A stretch of 64,000 nt of DNA from Microbacterium karelineae (lineage in GTDB: Bacteria; Actinomycetota; Actinomycetes; Actinomycetales; Microbacteriaceae). Under the pieces are notes generated by a model. The model had not been told where the DNA came from. It did no database searches and saw only the letters and a program-made list of their open reading frames with translations. Both the position numbers and the translations under genes were made by a program. Location: the NCBI RefSeq assembly GCF_009745985.1, contig NZ_WFIX01000175.1:186001-250000 (forward strand), in the 5' to 3' direction. This document shows positions 1 to 7,160 of the stretch, one piece after another. The first letter of the stretch is position 1; each line of letters begins with the position of its first letter.

Positions 1-314
1 ACGCGACGGGCACCGACTCGTATGAGGCGAACCGCAACCTGATCCTCACGAACGGCGCGCGCGCCGACTCGATCCCGAACCTCGAGATCAAGACGGGCGA
101 CATCAAGGGGGCCGGGCACGCGTCGGCGACCGGTCGCTTCGACGACGAGCAGCTGTTCTATCTGCAGGCGCGAGGCATCTCCGAGGAGGAGGCGCGGCAC
201 CTCATCGTGCTCGGCTTCCTCGCCGAGATCCCGCAGCGGATCCAGGTGCCCGATCTGCAGGCGACGCTCATCGCCGACATCGAGCGCGAGATCGCCGAGG
301 GAGTCGCGGCGTGA
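1..314 (+). CDS. sufD: SufD, Fe-S cluster assembly scaffold subunit (C-terminal part)
   Basis: The frame is open at the left edge (first complete codon at base 3) and gives the last 103 residues. They contain the conserved end of the SufB/SufD beta-helix domain: an EANRNLILTNGARADSIP stretch, a GAGHASATG histidine loop, then the helical tail with LQARGISEEEAR. SufD works with SufB and the ATPase SufC as the scaffold on which Fe-S clusters are built in the cytosol. The stop overlaps the GTG of the Rieske gene (GTGA), and sufC follows, so this is the distal half of a suf operon. SufD rather than SufB is inferred from gene order and from the short tail. Confidence 0.9.
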   Translation, partial: ATGTDSYEANRNLILTNGARADSIPNLEIKTGDIKGAGHASATGRFDDEQLFYLQARGISEEEARHLIVLGFLAEIPQRIQVPDLQATLIADIEREIAEGVAA

Positions 315-637
315 GCGCCACGCGCGTGTGCTCGTTCAGCGAGCTCGAACAGGACGAGGCCCTGCGCGTCGAGGTCGACGGAACCCCGATCTCCGTCGTC
401 CGCGACAGCAACGACGAGGTCCACGCGATCGGCGACACCTGCACGCACGGCGACATCTCTCTGTCCGAGGGCTTCGTCGAGGGCGACACGCTCGAGTGCT
501 GGGCGCACGGATCCGCGTTCTCGCTGCGCACAGGCAAGCCCCTGAACCTCCCCGCTTACGAGCCCGTTCCGGTCTACGCCGTCCAGATCGACGGCGACGA
601 CGTGCTCATCGACATCAACGTGAAGAAGGAAAACTGA
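311..637 (+). CDS. Rieske-type [2Fe-2S] ferredoxin of the suf operon
   Basis: 108 residues, essentially one Rieske domain. The cluster ligands are visible as C44-T-H46 and C63-W-A-H66, the CxH...CxxH pattern of NirD/biphenyl-dioxygenase-type soluble Rieske proteins. There is no signal peptide or membrane segment, so it should be a cytosolic electron carrier. Its GTG start overlaps the sufD stop and sufC begins one base after its own stop, so all three are translationally coupled. A Rieske gene between sufD and sufC recurs in actinobacterial suf operons; an electron-donor role in cluster assembly is inferred from position only. Confidence 0.9.
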   Translation: MSATRVCSFSELEQDEALRVEVDGTPISVVRDSNDEVHAIGDTCTHGDISLSEGFVEGDTLECWAHGSAFSLRTGKPLNLPAYEPVPVYAVQIDGDDVLIDINVKKEN

Positions 638-638
638 C

Positions 639-1409
639 ATGGCTGTTCTCGAGATCCGCGACCTGCACGTCACGGTCGAGACGGATGAGGGCATCATCCC
701 CATCCTCAACGGGGTGAACCTCACGATCCGCAGCGGCGAGACCCACGCGATCATGGGCCCGAACGGGTCGGGCAAGTCGACCCTCGCGTCGACGATCGCC
801 GGTCACCCGAAGTACTCCGTCACGAGCGGATCCATCACGCTCGATGGCGAGGACGTCCTGGAGATGGCGGTCGACGAGCGCGCCCGCGCCGGGCTGTTCC
901 TCGCGATGCAGTACCCCGTCGAGATCCCCGGCGTGACGGTGACGAACTTCCTCCGCACCGCCAAGACGGCGATCGACGGCGAGGCGCCCTCGATCCGCCA
1001 CTGGACGAAGGACGTCAAGGAGGGCATGAAGAACCTCCGGATGGACCCGAAGTTCGCGCAGCGCAACGTCAACGAGGGCTTCTCGGGCGGAGAGAAGAAG
1101 CGCCACGAGATCCTCCAGCTCGAGCTGCTCAAGCCGCAGATCGCGATCCTCGACGAGACCGACTCCGGCCTCGACGTCGACGCGCTCAAGGTCGTCTCCG
1201 AGGGCGTCAACCGCGCCAAGGACGCGACGGGTCTCGGCACGCTGCTCATCACGCACTACACGCGCATCCTGCGCTACATCAAGCCCGACTTCGTCCACGT
1301 CATGGTCGCGGGCCAGGTCGTCGAAGAGGGCGGGCCCGAGCTCGCCGATCGCCTCGAGAGCGAGGGCTACGCGGGCTACCTGCCCGAAGACGCCCCGATC
1401 GAGGCGTAG
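639..1409 (+). CDS. sufC: SufC, ABC-type ATPase of the SUF Fe-S assembly machinery
   Basis: 256 residues, the normal SufC length. Walker A is GPNGSGKST (residues 40-48), the Q-loop region reads MQYPVEIPG, the signature is SGGEKKR, and Walker B runs into IAILDETDSGLD, the wording typical of SufC rather than of transport ATPases. It hydrolyses ATP to remodel the SufBD scaffold; there are no membrane segments. The TAG stop is shared with a TAGAAT -10-like hexamer placed 7 nt ahead of the next gene, so the downstream gene may also be made from its own leaderless transcript. Confidence 0.97.
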   Translation: MAVLEIRDLHVTVETDEGIIPILNGVNLTIRSGETHAIMGPNGSGKSTLASTIAGHPKYSVTSGSITLDGEDVLEMAVDERARAGLFLAMQYPVEIPGVTVTNFLRTAKTAIDGEAPSIRHWTKDVKEGMKNLRMDPKFAQRNVNEGFSGGEKKRHEILQLELLKPQIAILDETDSGLDVDALKVVSEGVNRAKDATGLGTLLITHYTRILRYIKPDFVHVMVAGQVVEEGGPELADRLESEGYAGYLPEDAPIEA

Positions 1410-1419
1410 AATCGCCGAT

Positions 1420-1749
1420 ATGACTGCCACGCTCACCTCCGAGAAGTTCGACGAGGTCACCGAGGCGCTCAAGGACGTCATGGATCCCGAACTCGGGGTC
1501 AATGTCGTCGACCTCGGGCTGATCTACGACCTCGCATGGGACGACGAGAACGACGCCCTCATCGTCCATATGACCCTCACGAGCGCGGGCTGCCCGCTCA
1601 CCGATGTGCTCGAGGAGCAGACGGCCCAGGCGCTCGACGGCGTCGTGGAGCGGTTCCGCATCAACTGGGTGTGGATGCCGCCGTGGGGCCCCGAAAGGAT
1701 CACGGACGACGGCCGCGACCAGATGCGCGCCCTCGGCTTCGCGATCTAG
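1420..1749 (+). CDS. sufT: MIP18/DUF59-family metal-sulfur cluster assembly factor (SufT-like)
   Basis: 109 residues matching the MIP18 (DUF59) family that ends many actinobacterial suf operons. The family core is visible: VMDPELGVNVVDLGLIYDL near the N-terminus, then MTLTSAGCPL with the conserved cysteine, and WMPPWGPERI near the end. The role is in Fe-S cluster maturation or transfer, exact biochemistry unsettled. Ten bases separate it from sufC and no Shine-Dalgarno is seen. A TAGAAT hexamer at 1407-1412 sits right for a leaderless transcript starting at the ATG. A strong hairpin terminator follows. Confidence 0.88.
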   Translation: MTATLTSEKFDEVTEALKDVMDPELGVNVVDLGLIYDLAWDDENDALIVHMTLTSAGCPLTDVLEEQTAQALDGVVERFRINWVWMPPWGPERITDDGRDQMRALGFAI

Positions 1750-1791
1750 ATCGCGACGTCGGCACTGTGCGATCTGACCCATCCCGCCGAG

Positions 1792-1822
1792 ACGGCCCGC
1801 AGAGGATTCTGCGGGCCGTTTC
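1792..1822 (+). terminator. Rho-independent terminator of the suf operon
   Basis: A perfect 11-bp inverted repeat (ACGGCCCGCAG at 1792-1802 and its complement at 1809-1819) encloses a 6-nt loop and is followed by TTTCG. It lies 42 bp after the suf operon and before the promoter of the next gene. Confidence 0.85.
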
Positions 1823-1875
1823 GCGGTGTTGCGCGCGCGGGCCGCGCCGGGGCATCGGGGGATAGGCTCGGATCC

Positions 1876-3024
1876 GTGACGACTCCTCTCGATGCCCTGC
1901 CCCTGGAGACCCTGCGCCGGCGTTCGAGCACGAAGTGGGCCACGCACCCGCATGACGTGCTGCCGCTGTTCGTCGCTGAGACGGACTTCGCGCTCGCCGA
2001 GCCGATCGAGCGGGCGCTCGCGGAGGCGCTCCGCATCGGCGACACGGGATACGTGCCGCCCAAGACGCGGTATCCCGAGGCGTTCACGACGTTCGCCGCG
2101 CGGCGCTGGGGCTGGCAGGTGGATCCGGCGCGTGTGCGGACGACGTGCGATGTGATGATGGCCGTCGCGGAGCTGATCCGGGCGGTCGCACAGCCGGGCG
2201 AGAAGGTGGTCATCACCTCGCCCGTCTACCCGCCGTTCTTCGATGTGCACGAGGAGTCGCGCACGCAGGCGGTCGACGTGCCGCTCGTGCGGGGCGACGC
2301 GGGATGGTCCCTCGACCTCGATGGCATCGATCGGGCGTTCGCCGACGGCGCCGTCGCGATCCTGCTGTGCAATCCGCACAACCCGACGGGGACGGCGCAT
2401 TCGCGGGAGACGCTCGCCGAGCTCGCCCGCATCGCGGAGCGCCGCGGGGCGATCGTCATCAGCGACGAGATCCACGCGCCCCTCGCGATGCCGGGCGCGA
2501 CGTTCACGCCGTTCCTCCAGGCGGCGCCCGAGGCCGAGCAGGTCGGCGTGTCGGTGCAGAGCGCGAGCAAGGCCTTCAACCTCGCGGGCCTCAAGTGCGC
2601 GCACATGGCGACCGCGTCGGACCGCATGACGACGATCGTGCAGGGCATCCCGATGGAGGTCGAGTGGCGCACGGGCCTGTTCGGCATCCAGGCGGGGATC
2701 GCGGCGTTCGAGGAGGGGGATGACTGGCTCGACGCGCTCGTCGCGCGCCTCGCCGCGAACCAGACGCTCCTCGTCGACCTGCTCGCCGAGCACGTCCCGG
2801 GCGCGGCGTATCAGCCGGGCGACGCGGGCTTCCTCGCGTGGGTGGACATGAACGCGCTCGGCTGGGGCGACGCGCCCGCGCAGCGGATCCTCGACGAGGC
2901 GCGCGTCGCGCTCGTCCCCGGCCTCTCGTTCGGCCTGGCGGGCGCGGGATTCGCGCGCATCAACTACGGCACCGGCCCCGAGATCCTCACGGAGGCCGTC
3001 GAGCGCATCGGCCGGCTCGTCTGA
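1876..3024 (+). CDS. patB: MalY/PatB-type PLP-dependent aminotransferase / C-S beta-lyase
   Basis: 382 residues of fold-type I PLP enzyme in the MalY/PatB subgroup, members of which cleave cystathionine or related C-S substrates. Visible features are the substrate region PVYPPFFDV, the CNPHNPTG motif (about 165-172), the cofactor-contacting SDEIHAPL, and the Schiff-base lysine K232 in SASKAFNLAG. The GTG start has no Shine-Dalgarno but follows a TAGGCT hexamer (1863-1868) by 7 nt, suggesting a leaderless mRNA. It stands alone between the suf terminator and the biotin locus. True substrate cannot be told from sequence; a plain aminotransferase is the alternative. Confidence 0.85.
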   Translation: MTTPLDALPLETLRRRSSTKWATHPHDVLPLFVAETDFALAEPIERALAEALRIGDTGYVPPKTRYPEAFTTFAARRWGWQVDPARVRTTCDVMMAVAELIRAVAQPGEKVVITSPVYPPFFDVHEESRTQAVDVPLVRGDAGWSLDLDGIDRAFADGAVAILLCNPHNPTGTAHSRETLAELARIAERRGAIVISDEIHAPLAMPGATFTPFLQAAPEAEQVGVSVQSASKAFNLAGLKCAHMATASDRMTTIVQGIPMEVEWRTGLFGIQAGIAAFEEGDDWLDALVARLAANQTLLVDLLAEHVPGAAYQPGDAGFLAWVDMNALGWGDAPAQRILDEARVALVPGLSFGLAGAGFARINYGTGPEILTEAVERIGRLV

Positions 3025-3042
3025 GGGGTCCGTCGGCCCCCG

Positions 3043-3576
3043 TCAGGGGGTGAGCGCGCGGATGCCCGCGTCGAAGTCGGCGAGCGCGCGCTCGTCGACG
3101 TCGCGCGGGTCGGCGTCGTAGGCGCCGATCGCCGCCGCCTGGATGCGCTGCTGCACGAGCGAGGCATGGCCGAGCAGGAACTGCTCGAGCACGGAGGCGT
3201 CACGCGACGGATCCGCGGATCCTGTGCGGGCGAGGGCGTCGCGCAGCAGCGCGTGCGCGGGGTCGGATCCGAGCGCGAGCGCCCTCGTGCCGATGACGAC
3301 CTCGGCGCCGTCGCGATGGGAGAGGATCGCACGGCGGATCGCGCGCGCCGTCTCGGCGACGCCGGTCGCGGGGCCGGCCTCTCCGACGATCCGGTCGGCG
3401 ATGGCCGCGAGCAGCGACTGCTTGTTCTCGACGTGCCAGTACAGGGCGCTCGGGCGCACGTCGAGCGCCGCCGCGAGGCGGCGCATCGTGAGATCGGGCA
3501 GCCCGAACTCGTCGAGCAGACCGAGCGCGGTGTCGACGATGCTCGTGAGGTCGTGTCCGTGGCCGCGCATGCTCAT
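3043..3576 (-). CDS. bioQ: TetR-family repressor of biotin uptake (BioQ-like)
   Basis: 177 residues from the ATG at 3576 (an ATG at 3570 is also possible; the frame is open further upstream but that would run through the operator). The N-terminal helix-turn-helix reads DLTMRRLAAALDVRPSALYWHVENK (split here by memory of the fold: recognition helix around SALYWHV), followed by a TetR-type ligand domain. It is divergent from bioYMN across a 47-bp gap holding two TGAAC-N3-GTTC boxes, the motif known for actinobacterial BioQ. It is therefore inferred to repress biotin uptake genes when biotin is plentiful. Convergent with patB, 18 bp apart. Confidence 0.85.
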   Translation of the reverse strand: MSMRGHGHDLTSIVDTALGLLDEFGLPDLTMRRLAAALDVRPSALYWHVENKQSLLAAIADRIVGEAGPATGVAETARAIRRAILSHRDGAEVVIGTRALALGSDPAHALLRDALARTGSADPSRDASVLEQFLLGHASLVQQRIQAAAIGAYDADPRDVDERALADFDAGIRALTP

Positions 3577-3583
3577 GACTATA

Positions 3584-3612
3584 CTGAACGGCGTTCGATG
3601 AACACCGTTCAG
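3584..3612. promoter_or_regulatory. Double BioQ-type operator between bioQ and bioYMN
   Basis: Two 13-bp near-palindromes, TGAACGGCGTTCG (3585-3597) and TGAACACCGTTCA (3599-3611), are one base apart and together form a 29-bp near-perfect palindrome. Each fits TGAAC-N3-GTTC(A), the known BioQ box. A TATACT hexamer (3580-3585) overlaps the left edge, and the bioY Shine-Dalgarno AGGAAAGG begins at the right edge, so bound repressor could block both directions. Confidence 0.85.
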
Positions 3613-3623
3613 GAAAGGTTCAC

Positions 3624-4220
3624 ATGGCCGACACATCACGCTGGGAGGCGCGCGACATCGCGCGCATCGCGGTCTTCGCCGGAATCATCATCGTGCTCGG
3701 TCTGATGGGTCCGATCCCGATGCCCGGCCTCGTGCCGATCACGGCGCAGACGCTCGGGGTCATGCTCGCGGGCGCGGTCCTCGGATGGCAGCGCGGCGCG
3801 GCTGCGGTCCTGGTGGTGCTGCTCCTCGTCGCGGTCGGCCTCCCCGTGCTCGCGGGCGGGCGCGGCGGCCTCGGCATCTTCGTCGGCCCGACCGCCGGCT
3901 ATGCGATCGGCTGGATCTTCGGCGCCGCCGCCGTCGGATTCCTCGCCCACGCGGGCGCACGTCGCCTCACGTGGTGGCGCGTCGCGATCGCCTCCGTCGT
4001 CGGCGGCATCGTCGTCGTGTACGCGTTCGGGATCCCCGTGCAGGCGGCCGTGATCGGCACGACGTTCGGCGAGACCGTCCTCACGTCGCTCGTGTTCCTA
4101 CCGGGCGACCTGATCAAGGCCGTGCTGACCATGGTTCTCACGATGCTGCTGTACCGCGCCTACCCGCCGGCGTTCCCGGCCTCCGTGCGGCGCGCCCGCG
4201 CGACGCCCCGCGCCTCGTGA
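3624..4220 (+). CDS. bioY: BioY, biotin-binding S component of an ECF transporter
   Basis: 198 residues with about six hydrophobic segments and family signatures: VPITAQTLGVMLAGAVLG after the first helix, GGRGGLGIFVGPTAGYAIG in the middle, and FLPGDLIKAVL before the last helix. BioY is the high-affinity biotin binder in the membrane and pairs with the ATPase BioM and transmembrane protein BioN. A strong Shine-Dalgarno (AGGAAAGG) precedes the ATG. The stop overlaps the next start (GTGA). Presence of a dedicated importer suggests the strain relies on external biotin, in line with the biotin enzymes at 47028-50606. Confidence 0.96.
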   Translation: MADTSRWEARDIARIAVFAGIIIVLGLMGPIPMPGLVPITAQTLGVMLAGAVLGWQRGAAAVLVVLLLVAVGLPVLAGGRGGLGIFVGPTAGYAIGWIFGAAAVGFLAHAGARRLTWWRVAIASVVGGIVVVYAFGIPVQAAVIGTTFGETVLTSLVFLPGDLIKAVLTMVLTMLLYRAYPPAFPASVRRARATPRAS

Positions 4221-4909
4221 TCCGCGCCACGGGTCTCGGCGTCGAGGTCGACGGCGTTCGGATCCTCTCCGACGTCACGGTCGCCCTCGAGCAGCCGCGC
4301 ATCGCGGTCATCGGGGCGAACGGATCCGGCAAGTCGACGTTCGCGCGCACCCTCAACGGGCTCGTGACGCCGAGCGAGGGCACGATCGAGGTCGAGGGGA
4401 CCGACGTCGCGCGCGAGGCCCGTCGGGCGCGTGAGGTCGTCGGGTTCCTGTTCACGAACCCCGATGCGCAGATCCTCATGCCGACGCCCGTCGAGGACCT
4501 CGCCCTGTCGCTCCGCGCGGCAGGGGTGCCCCGCGGGGAGATCGACGACCGGGCGCGTGCGGCGCTCGAGCGCTTCGGCCTCGACGGGCACGCGGATCAG
4601 CCCGCCTACAGCCTGTCGGGCGGGCAGAAGCAGCTGCTCGCCCTCGCCGCCGTCCTCGTGCGCGCGCCGCGGGTGCTCGTCGCCGACGAGCCGACGACCC
4701 TGCTCGACCTCGGCAACGCGCGCCGCATGGCCGACCTGCTCATCGACGGAGACGCCGCCGCCGACCGCCCCGCCCAGACGATCGTCGTCACACACGACCT
4801 CGACCTCGCGGCGCGGTGCGACATCGCCCTGCGCTTCGCCGACGGACGGCTCGACGAGATCGGAGAGCCGCGCGACGTCATCGAGCGGTATCGCGCGGAG
4901 TTCGCATGA
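4217..4909 (+). CDS. bioM: BioM, ATPase of the biotin ECF transporter
   Basis: 230 residues from a GTG overlapping the bioY stop. One ABC domain: Walker A IGANGSGKST, Q-loop FTNPDAQILMPT (the NPDxQ form typical of ECF/cobalt-type ATPases), signature LSGGQKQL, Walker B LVADEPTTLLD and switch histidine THD. The frame stays open upstream inside bioY, but family alignment starts at MIRATGLGVEVDG, so the long upstream extension is rejected. Stop and bioN start overlap (ATGA). Confidence 0.95.
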   Translation: MIRATGLGVEVDGVRILSDVTVALEQPRIAVIGANGSGKSTFARTLNGLVTPSEGTIEVEGTDVAREARRAREVVGFLFTNPDAQILMPTPVEDLALSLRAAGVPRGEIDDRARAALERFGLDGHADQPAYSLSGGQKQLLALAAVLVRAPRVLVADEPTTLLDLGNARRMADLLIDGDAAADRPAQTIVVTHDLDLAARCDIALRFADGRLDEIGEPRDVIERYRAEFA

Positions 4910-5499
4910 TCCCGCTGCACCGTCCTGGCCGCAGTCCGCTGCATCTCACCCCGGCCGCGGCGAAGCTCGCGGGGCTCGCGGTGCTCGCCCTCGCGGTGTC
5001 GCTCTTCCCCCACACGCCCCTGACGGCGCTCGCGACGCTCGCGGCGACCCTCGGGCTCTTCCTCCTCGCCGGGCTCGGTCTGGGCGGGTGGCTGCGTCAG
5101 CTGTGGGCGACGAAGTGGATCATCGTCCTCCTCGCGTTGACGCAGATCATCTTCCTCGGCCCCGAGGCGGCGCTGATCGGGACGGTGCGCATCGTCGCGA
5201 TCCTTCTCCTCGCCGCGATCGTCACCATGACGACGCCGACGGGGGACATGATCGAGGTGCTGAGGCGCGCGCTGTCGCCCCTGCGCCGCATCGGCGTGGA
5301 TCCGTGGCGGGCGGCGTTCACGCTCTCGCTGACGATCGCGGTGATCCCCGTCGTCGCCTCGCTCGCCGCGCAGGTCCGCGACGCACAGCGTGCGCGAGGC
5401 GTGCGGCTCGGACCCCGCGCGATCGTCACGCTGCTTGTCCTCGCGCTGCGGCACGGCGACGACATGGGCGACGCACTCACGGCGCGCGGCGTGCTCTGA
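4906..5499 (+). CDS. bioN: BioN, energy-coupling transmembrane protein of the biotin ECF transporter
   Basis: 197 residues, CbiQ-family T component. Hydrophobic segments occupy about 20-75 and 85-115, followed by the cytoplasmic coupling region with ALSPLRRIGVDPWRAAFTLS and then AQRARGVRLG, equivalent to the A-R-G coupling motifs that contact the ATPase. The ATG overlaps the bioM stop. It ends 12 bp before the convergent glycosyltransferase gene, leaving no room for a clear separate terminator. Confidence 0.93.
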   Translation: MIPLHRPGRSPLHLTPAAAKLAGLAVLALAVSLFPHTPLTALATLAATLGLFLLAGLGLGGWLRQLWATKWIIVLLALTQIIFLGPEAALIGTVRIVAILLLAAIVTMTTPTGDMIEVLRRALSPLRRIGVDPWRAAFTLSLTIAVIPVVASLAAQVRDAQRARGVRLGPRAIVTLLVLALRHGDDMGDALTARGVL

Positions 5500-5511
5500 G
5501 CCGGCGACGGA

Positions 5512-6525
5512 TCAGCTGAAGCCGACGACGCGCCGGGCGAACCGGTAGGCGAGCAACGACATCTGCCGCCCCGTCGAGCCAGGGAGGTAGCTGCTCGTGC
5601 CGATGACGCCGCGGCGCAGGCGGGTGTAGACCCAGGGGCTCTCACGCTTGATCTCGCGCCAGAACGCCTCGCGGGTCGCGAGGTGCTCCGGGGTCCCTGC
5701 GCGGACGAGCATCACCGAGGTGATGGCGCACAGCACCTCGACGTGGTGGAGCAGATAGGCGTGCAGTCCGGCGGGCACCGTGCCCGGCGCGGGGAGAGCG
5801 TCGAGCACGAGGCGGTTCACGCGCAGCTGCTGGTCGACGCGCCGCACCATGACGGCGTCGTTGACCGACTGGTCGTCGCGCCCGATGAAGTAGCGGTAGA
5901 GGTCGACGTCGAGATAGAAGAGCGTGCGCGAGTGCGACAGCGGCGTGACGACGAACAGGTTGTCGACGTAGAAGGTGTGCTCAGGCAGGGCGAGGCCCGA
6001 CGCACGCACGAGGCTCGTGCGGTAGACGAGCGCGTGCATCATCAGGTACTGGCGCGCGCTGAACCGGCCGACGTCGTCCCAGTCGAAGACGCGCCCCACG
6101 GGCATGATCGACGAGTAGCGGGTCGTGCGGGCGCGCCGCCCGACCCGCTCGTGCACGTAGTTCGTCACGACCGCGTCGACGCCGCCGTCGCGCTCGAGAC
6201 GCGCGAGGGTCGCGAGGAGGGTGACGAGCGCGTCCGAGTCGAGCCAGTCGTCGCTGTCGAGCACCTTCACATAGGTGCCCGATGCGACGGCGAGGCCCGC
6301 GCTGATCGCGCCGCCGTGCCCGCGGTTGTCCTGGTGGATCACGCGGAACAGGTCCGGCCGTCGCGCGGCGTACCCGTCGGCGATCGCGCCCGTCGCGTCG
6401 GAGGATCCGTCGTCGACGATGATGACCTCGATGCCCTCCTCGAACCTCTCGAGCGGGCCGCAGGCGCGGTCGAGGTAGGAGGCCGCGTCGTATGCCGGCA
6501 CGACGACCGAGAGGAGGGGAGTCAC
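5512..6525 (-). CDS. Family 2 glycosyltransferase
   Basis: 337 residues from a GTG 20 bp downstream of the GtrA gene; the frame is open further upstream but the GT2 fold begins at LLSVVVPAYDAASYL. Nucleotide-sugar motifs are clear: IIVDDGSSD, NRGHGGAISAGLA and the DxD-like LDSDDWLD. The C-terminal half is soluble and helical with no strong membrane anchor. In this operon order (GH3, GtrA, GT2) it could put a sugar on a lipid carrier that the GtrA-like protein flips, for surface glycan decoration; that role is inference. Confidence 0.88.
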   Translation of the reverse strand: MTPLLSVVVPAYDAASYLDRACGPLERFEEGIEVIIVDDGSSDATGAIADGYAARRPDLFRVIHQDNRGHGGAISAGLAVASGTYVKVLDSDDWLDSDALVTLLATLARLERDGGVDAVVTNYVHERVGRRARTTRYSSIMPVGRVFDWDDVGRFSARQYLMMHALVYRTSLVRASGLALPEHTFYVDNLFVVTPLSHSRTLFYLDVDLYRYFIGRDDQSVNDAVMVRRVDQQLRVNRLVLDALPAPGTVPAGLHAYLLHHVEVLCAITSVMLVRAGTPEHLATREAFWREIKRESPWVYTRLRRGVIGTSSYLPGSTGRQMSLLAYRFARRVVGFS

Positions 6526-6545
6526 AGTCTGATTCTGCCTCGGAC

Positions 6546-7160
6546 TCACGCCGAGACCGCCTCCGACTCGGCGGGAACCTGGCGGAAGATCAGCTTGAAG
6601 ATCGGGTAGAAGACCCAGAACGAGATCGCCGCGTTGATGATCATCGTCGCGACGTCGGCGACCGTCTCGCCCGTAGCGCCCCAGCCCCACCCGGTGATGA
6701 GCAGCTCGTAGATCGGCGCCTTGTAGAAGCCCTGCGCCGCGGCCGCGATGAAGGTGATCACGATGTAGGCGATCGTGTACCACAGCGCCGCCCACCAGAT
6801 CGAGGTGTTCGATTTGAAGGTGATGCTCCGCTGGGCGAAGAAGTTGATCACCTGCGCGATGAGGATCGTGATCTGCACGGCGAGGAAGTAGGCGAGGCCG
6901 CCGCCGCCCTCGGGGAGGGCACCCTGCCCGTAGTCGAACATGTAGTACTGTCCGCCGTCGACCGCTTCGCCGACCGGAAGGACCTGGAAGCTCACGTTCA
7001 TCAGATCCGTGTAGGTCTCGAAGCCCCAGCGGAACGCCGGCATGAGGACGAACTGGAGCAGCGTGACGCCGTTCGAGAGCAGAAGGAACATGGCGAACTT
7101 CGACAGCTCAGGGTGCTTCACCTGGAATCCGGCCCACCAGGTGCGTGTGCGCGAGATCAA
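6546..7160 (-). CDS. GtrA-like membrane protein
   Basis: 204 residues with four predicted membrane helices (about 22-42, 88-110, 125-148, 170-192) and the GtrA-type pattern of an early KFAMFLLLSNGVT helix and QRSITFKS before helix three. GtrA family proteins are proposed flippases for undecaprenyl-phosphate-linked sugars in wall or teichoic acid glycosylation. It starts with TTG overlapping the stop of the upstream GH3 gene and is followed by a GT2 gene. The long extracytoplasmic insert after helix one (about 45-85, rich in G, E and aromatic residues) is larger than in minimal GtrA proteins. Confidence 0.85.
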   Translation of the reverse strand: MISRTRTWWAGFQVKHPELSKFAMFLLLSNGVTLLQFVLMPAFRWGFETYTDLMNVSFQVLPVGEAVDGGQYYMFDYGQGALPEGGGGLAYFLAVQITILIAQVINFFAQRSITFKSNTSIWWAALWYTIAYIVITFIAAAAQGFYKAPIYELLITGWGWGATGETVADVATMIINAAISFWVFYPIFKLIFRQVPAESEAVSA

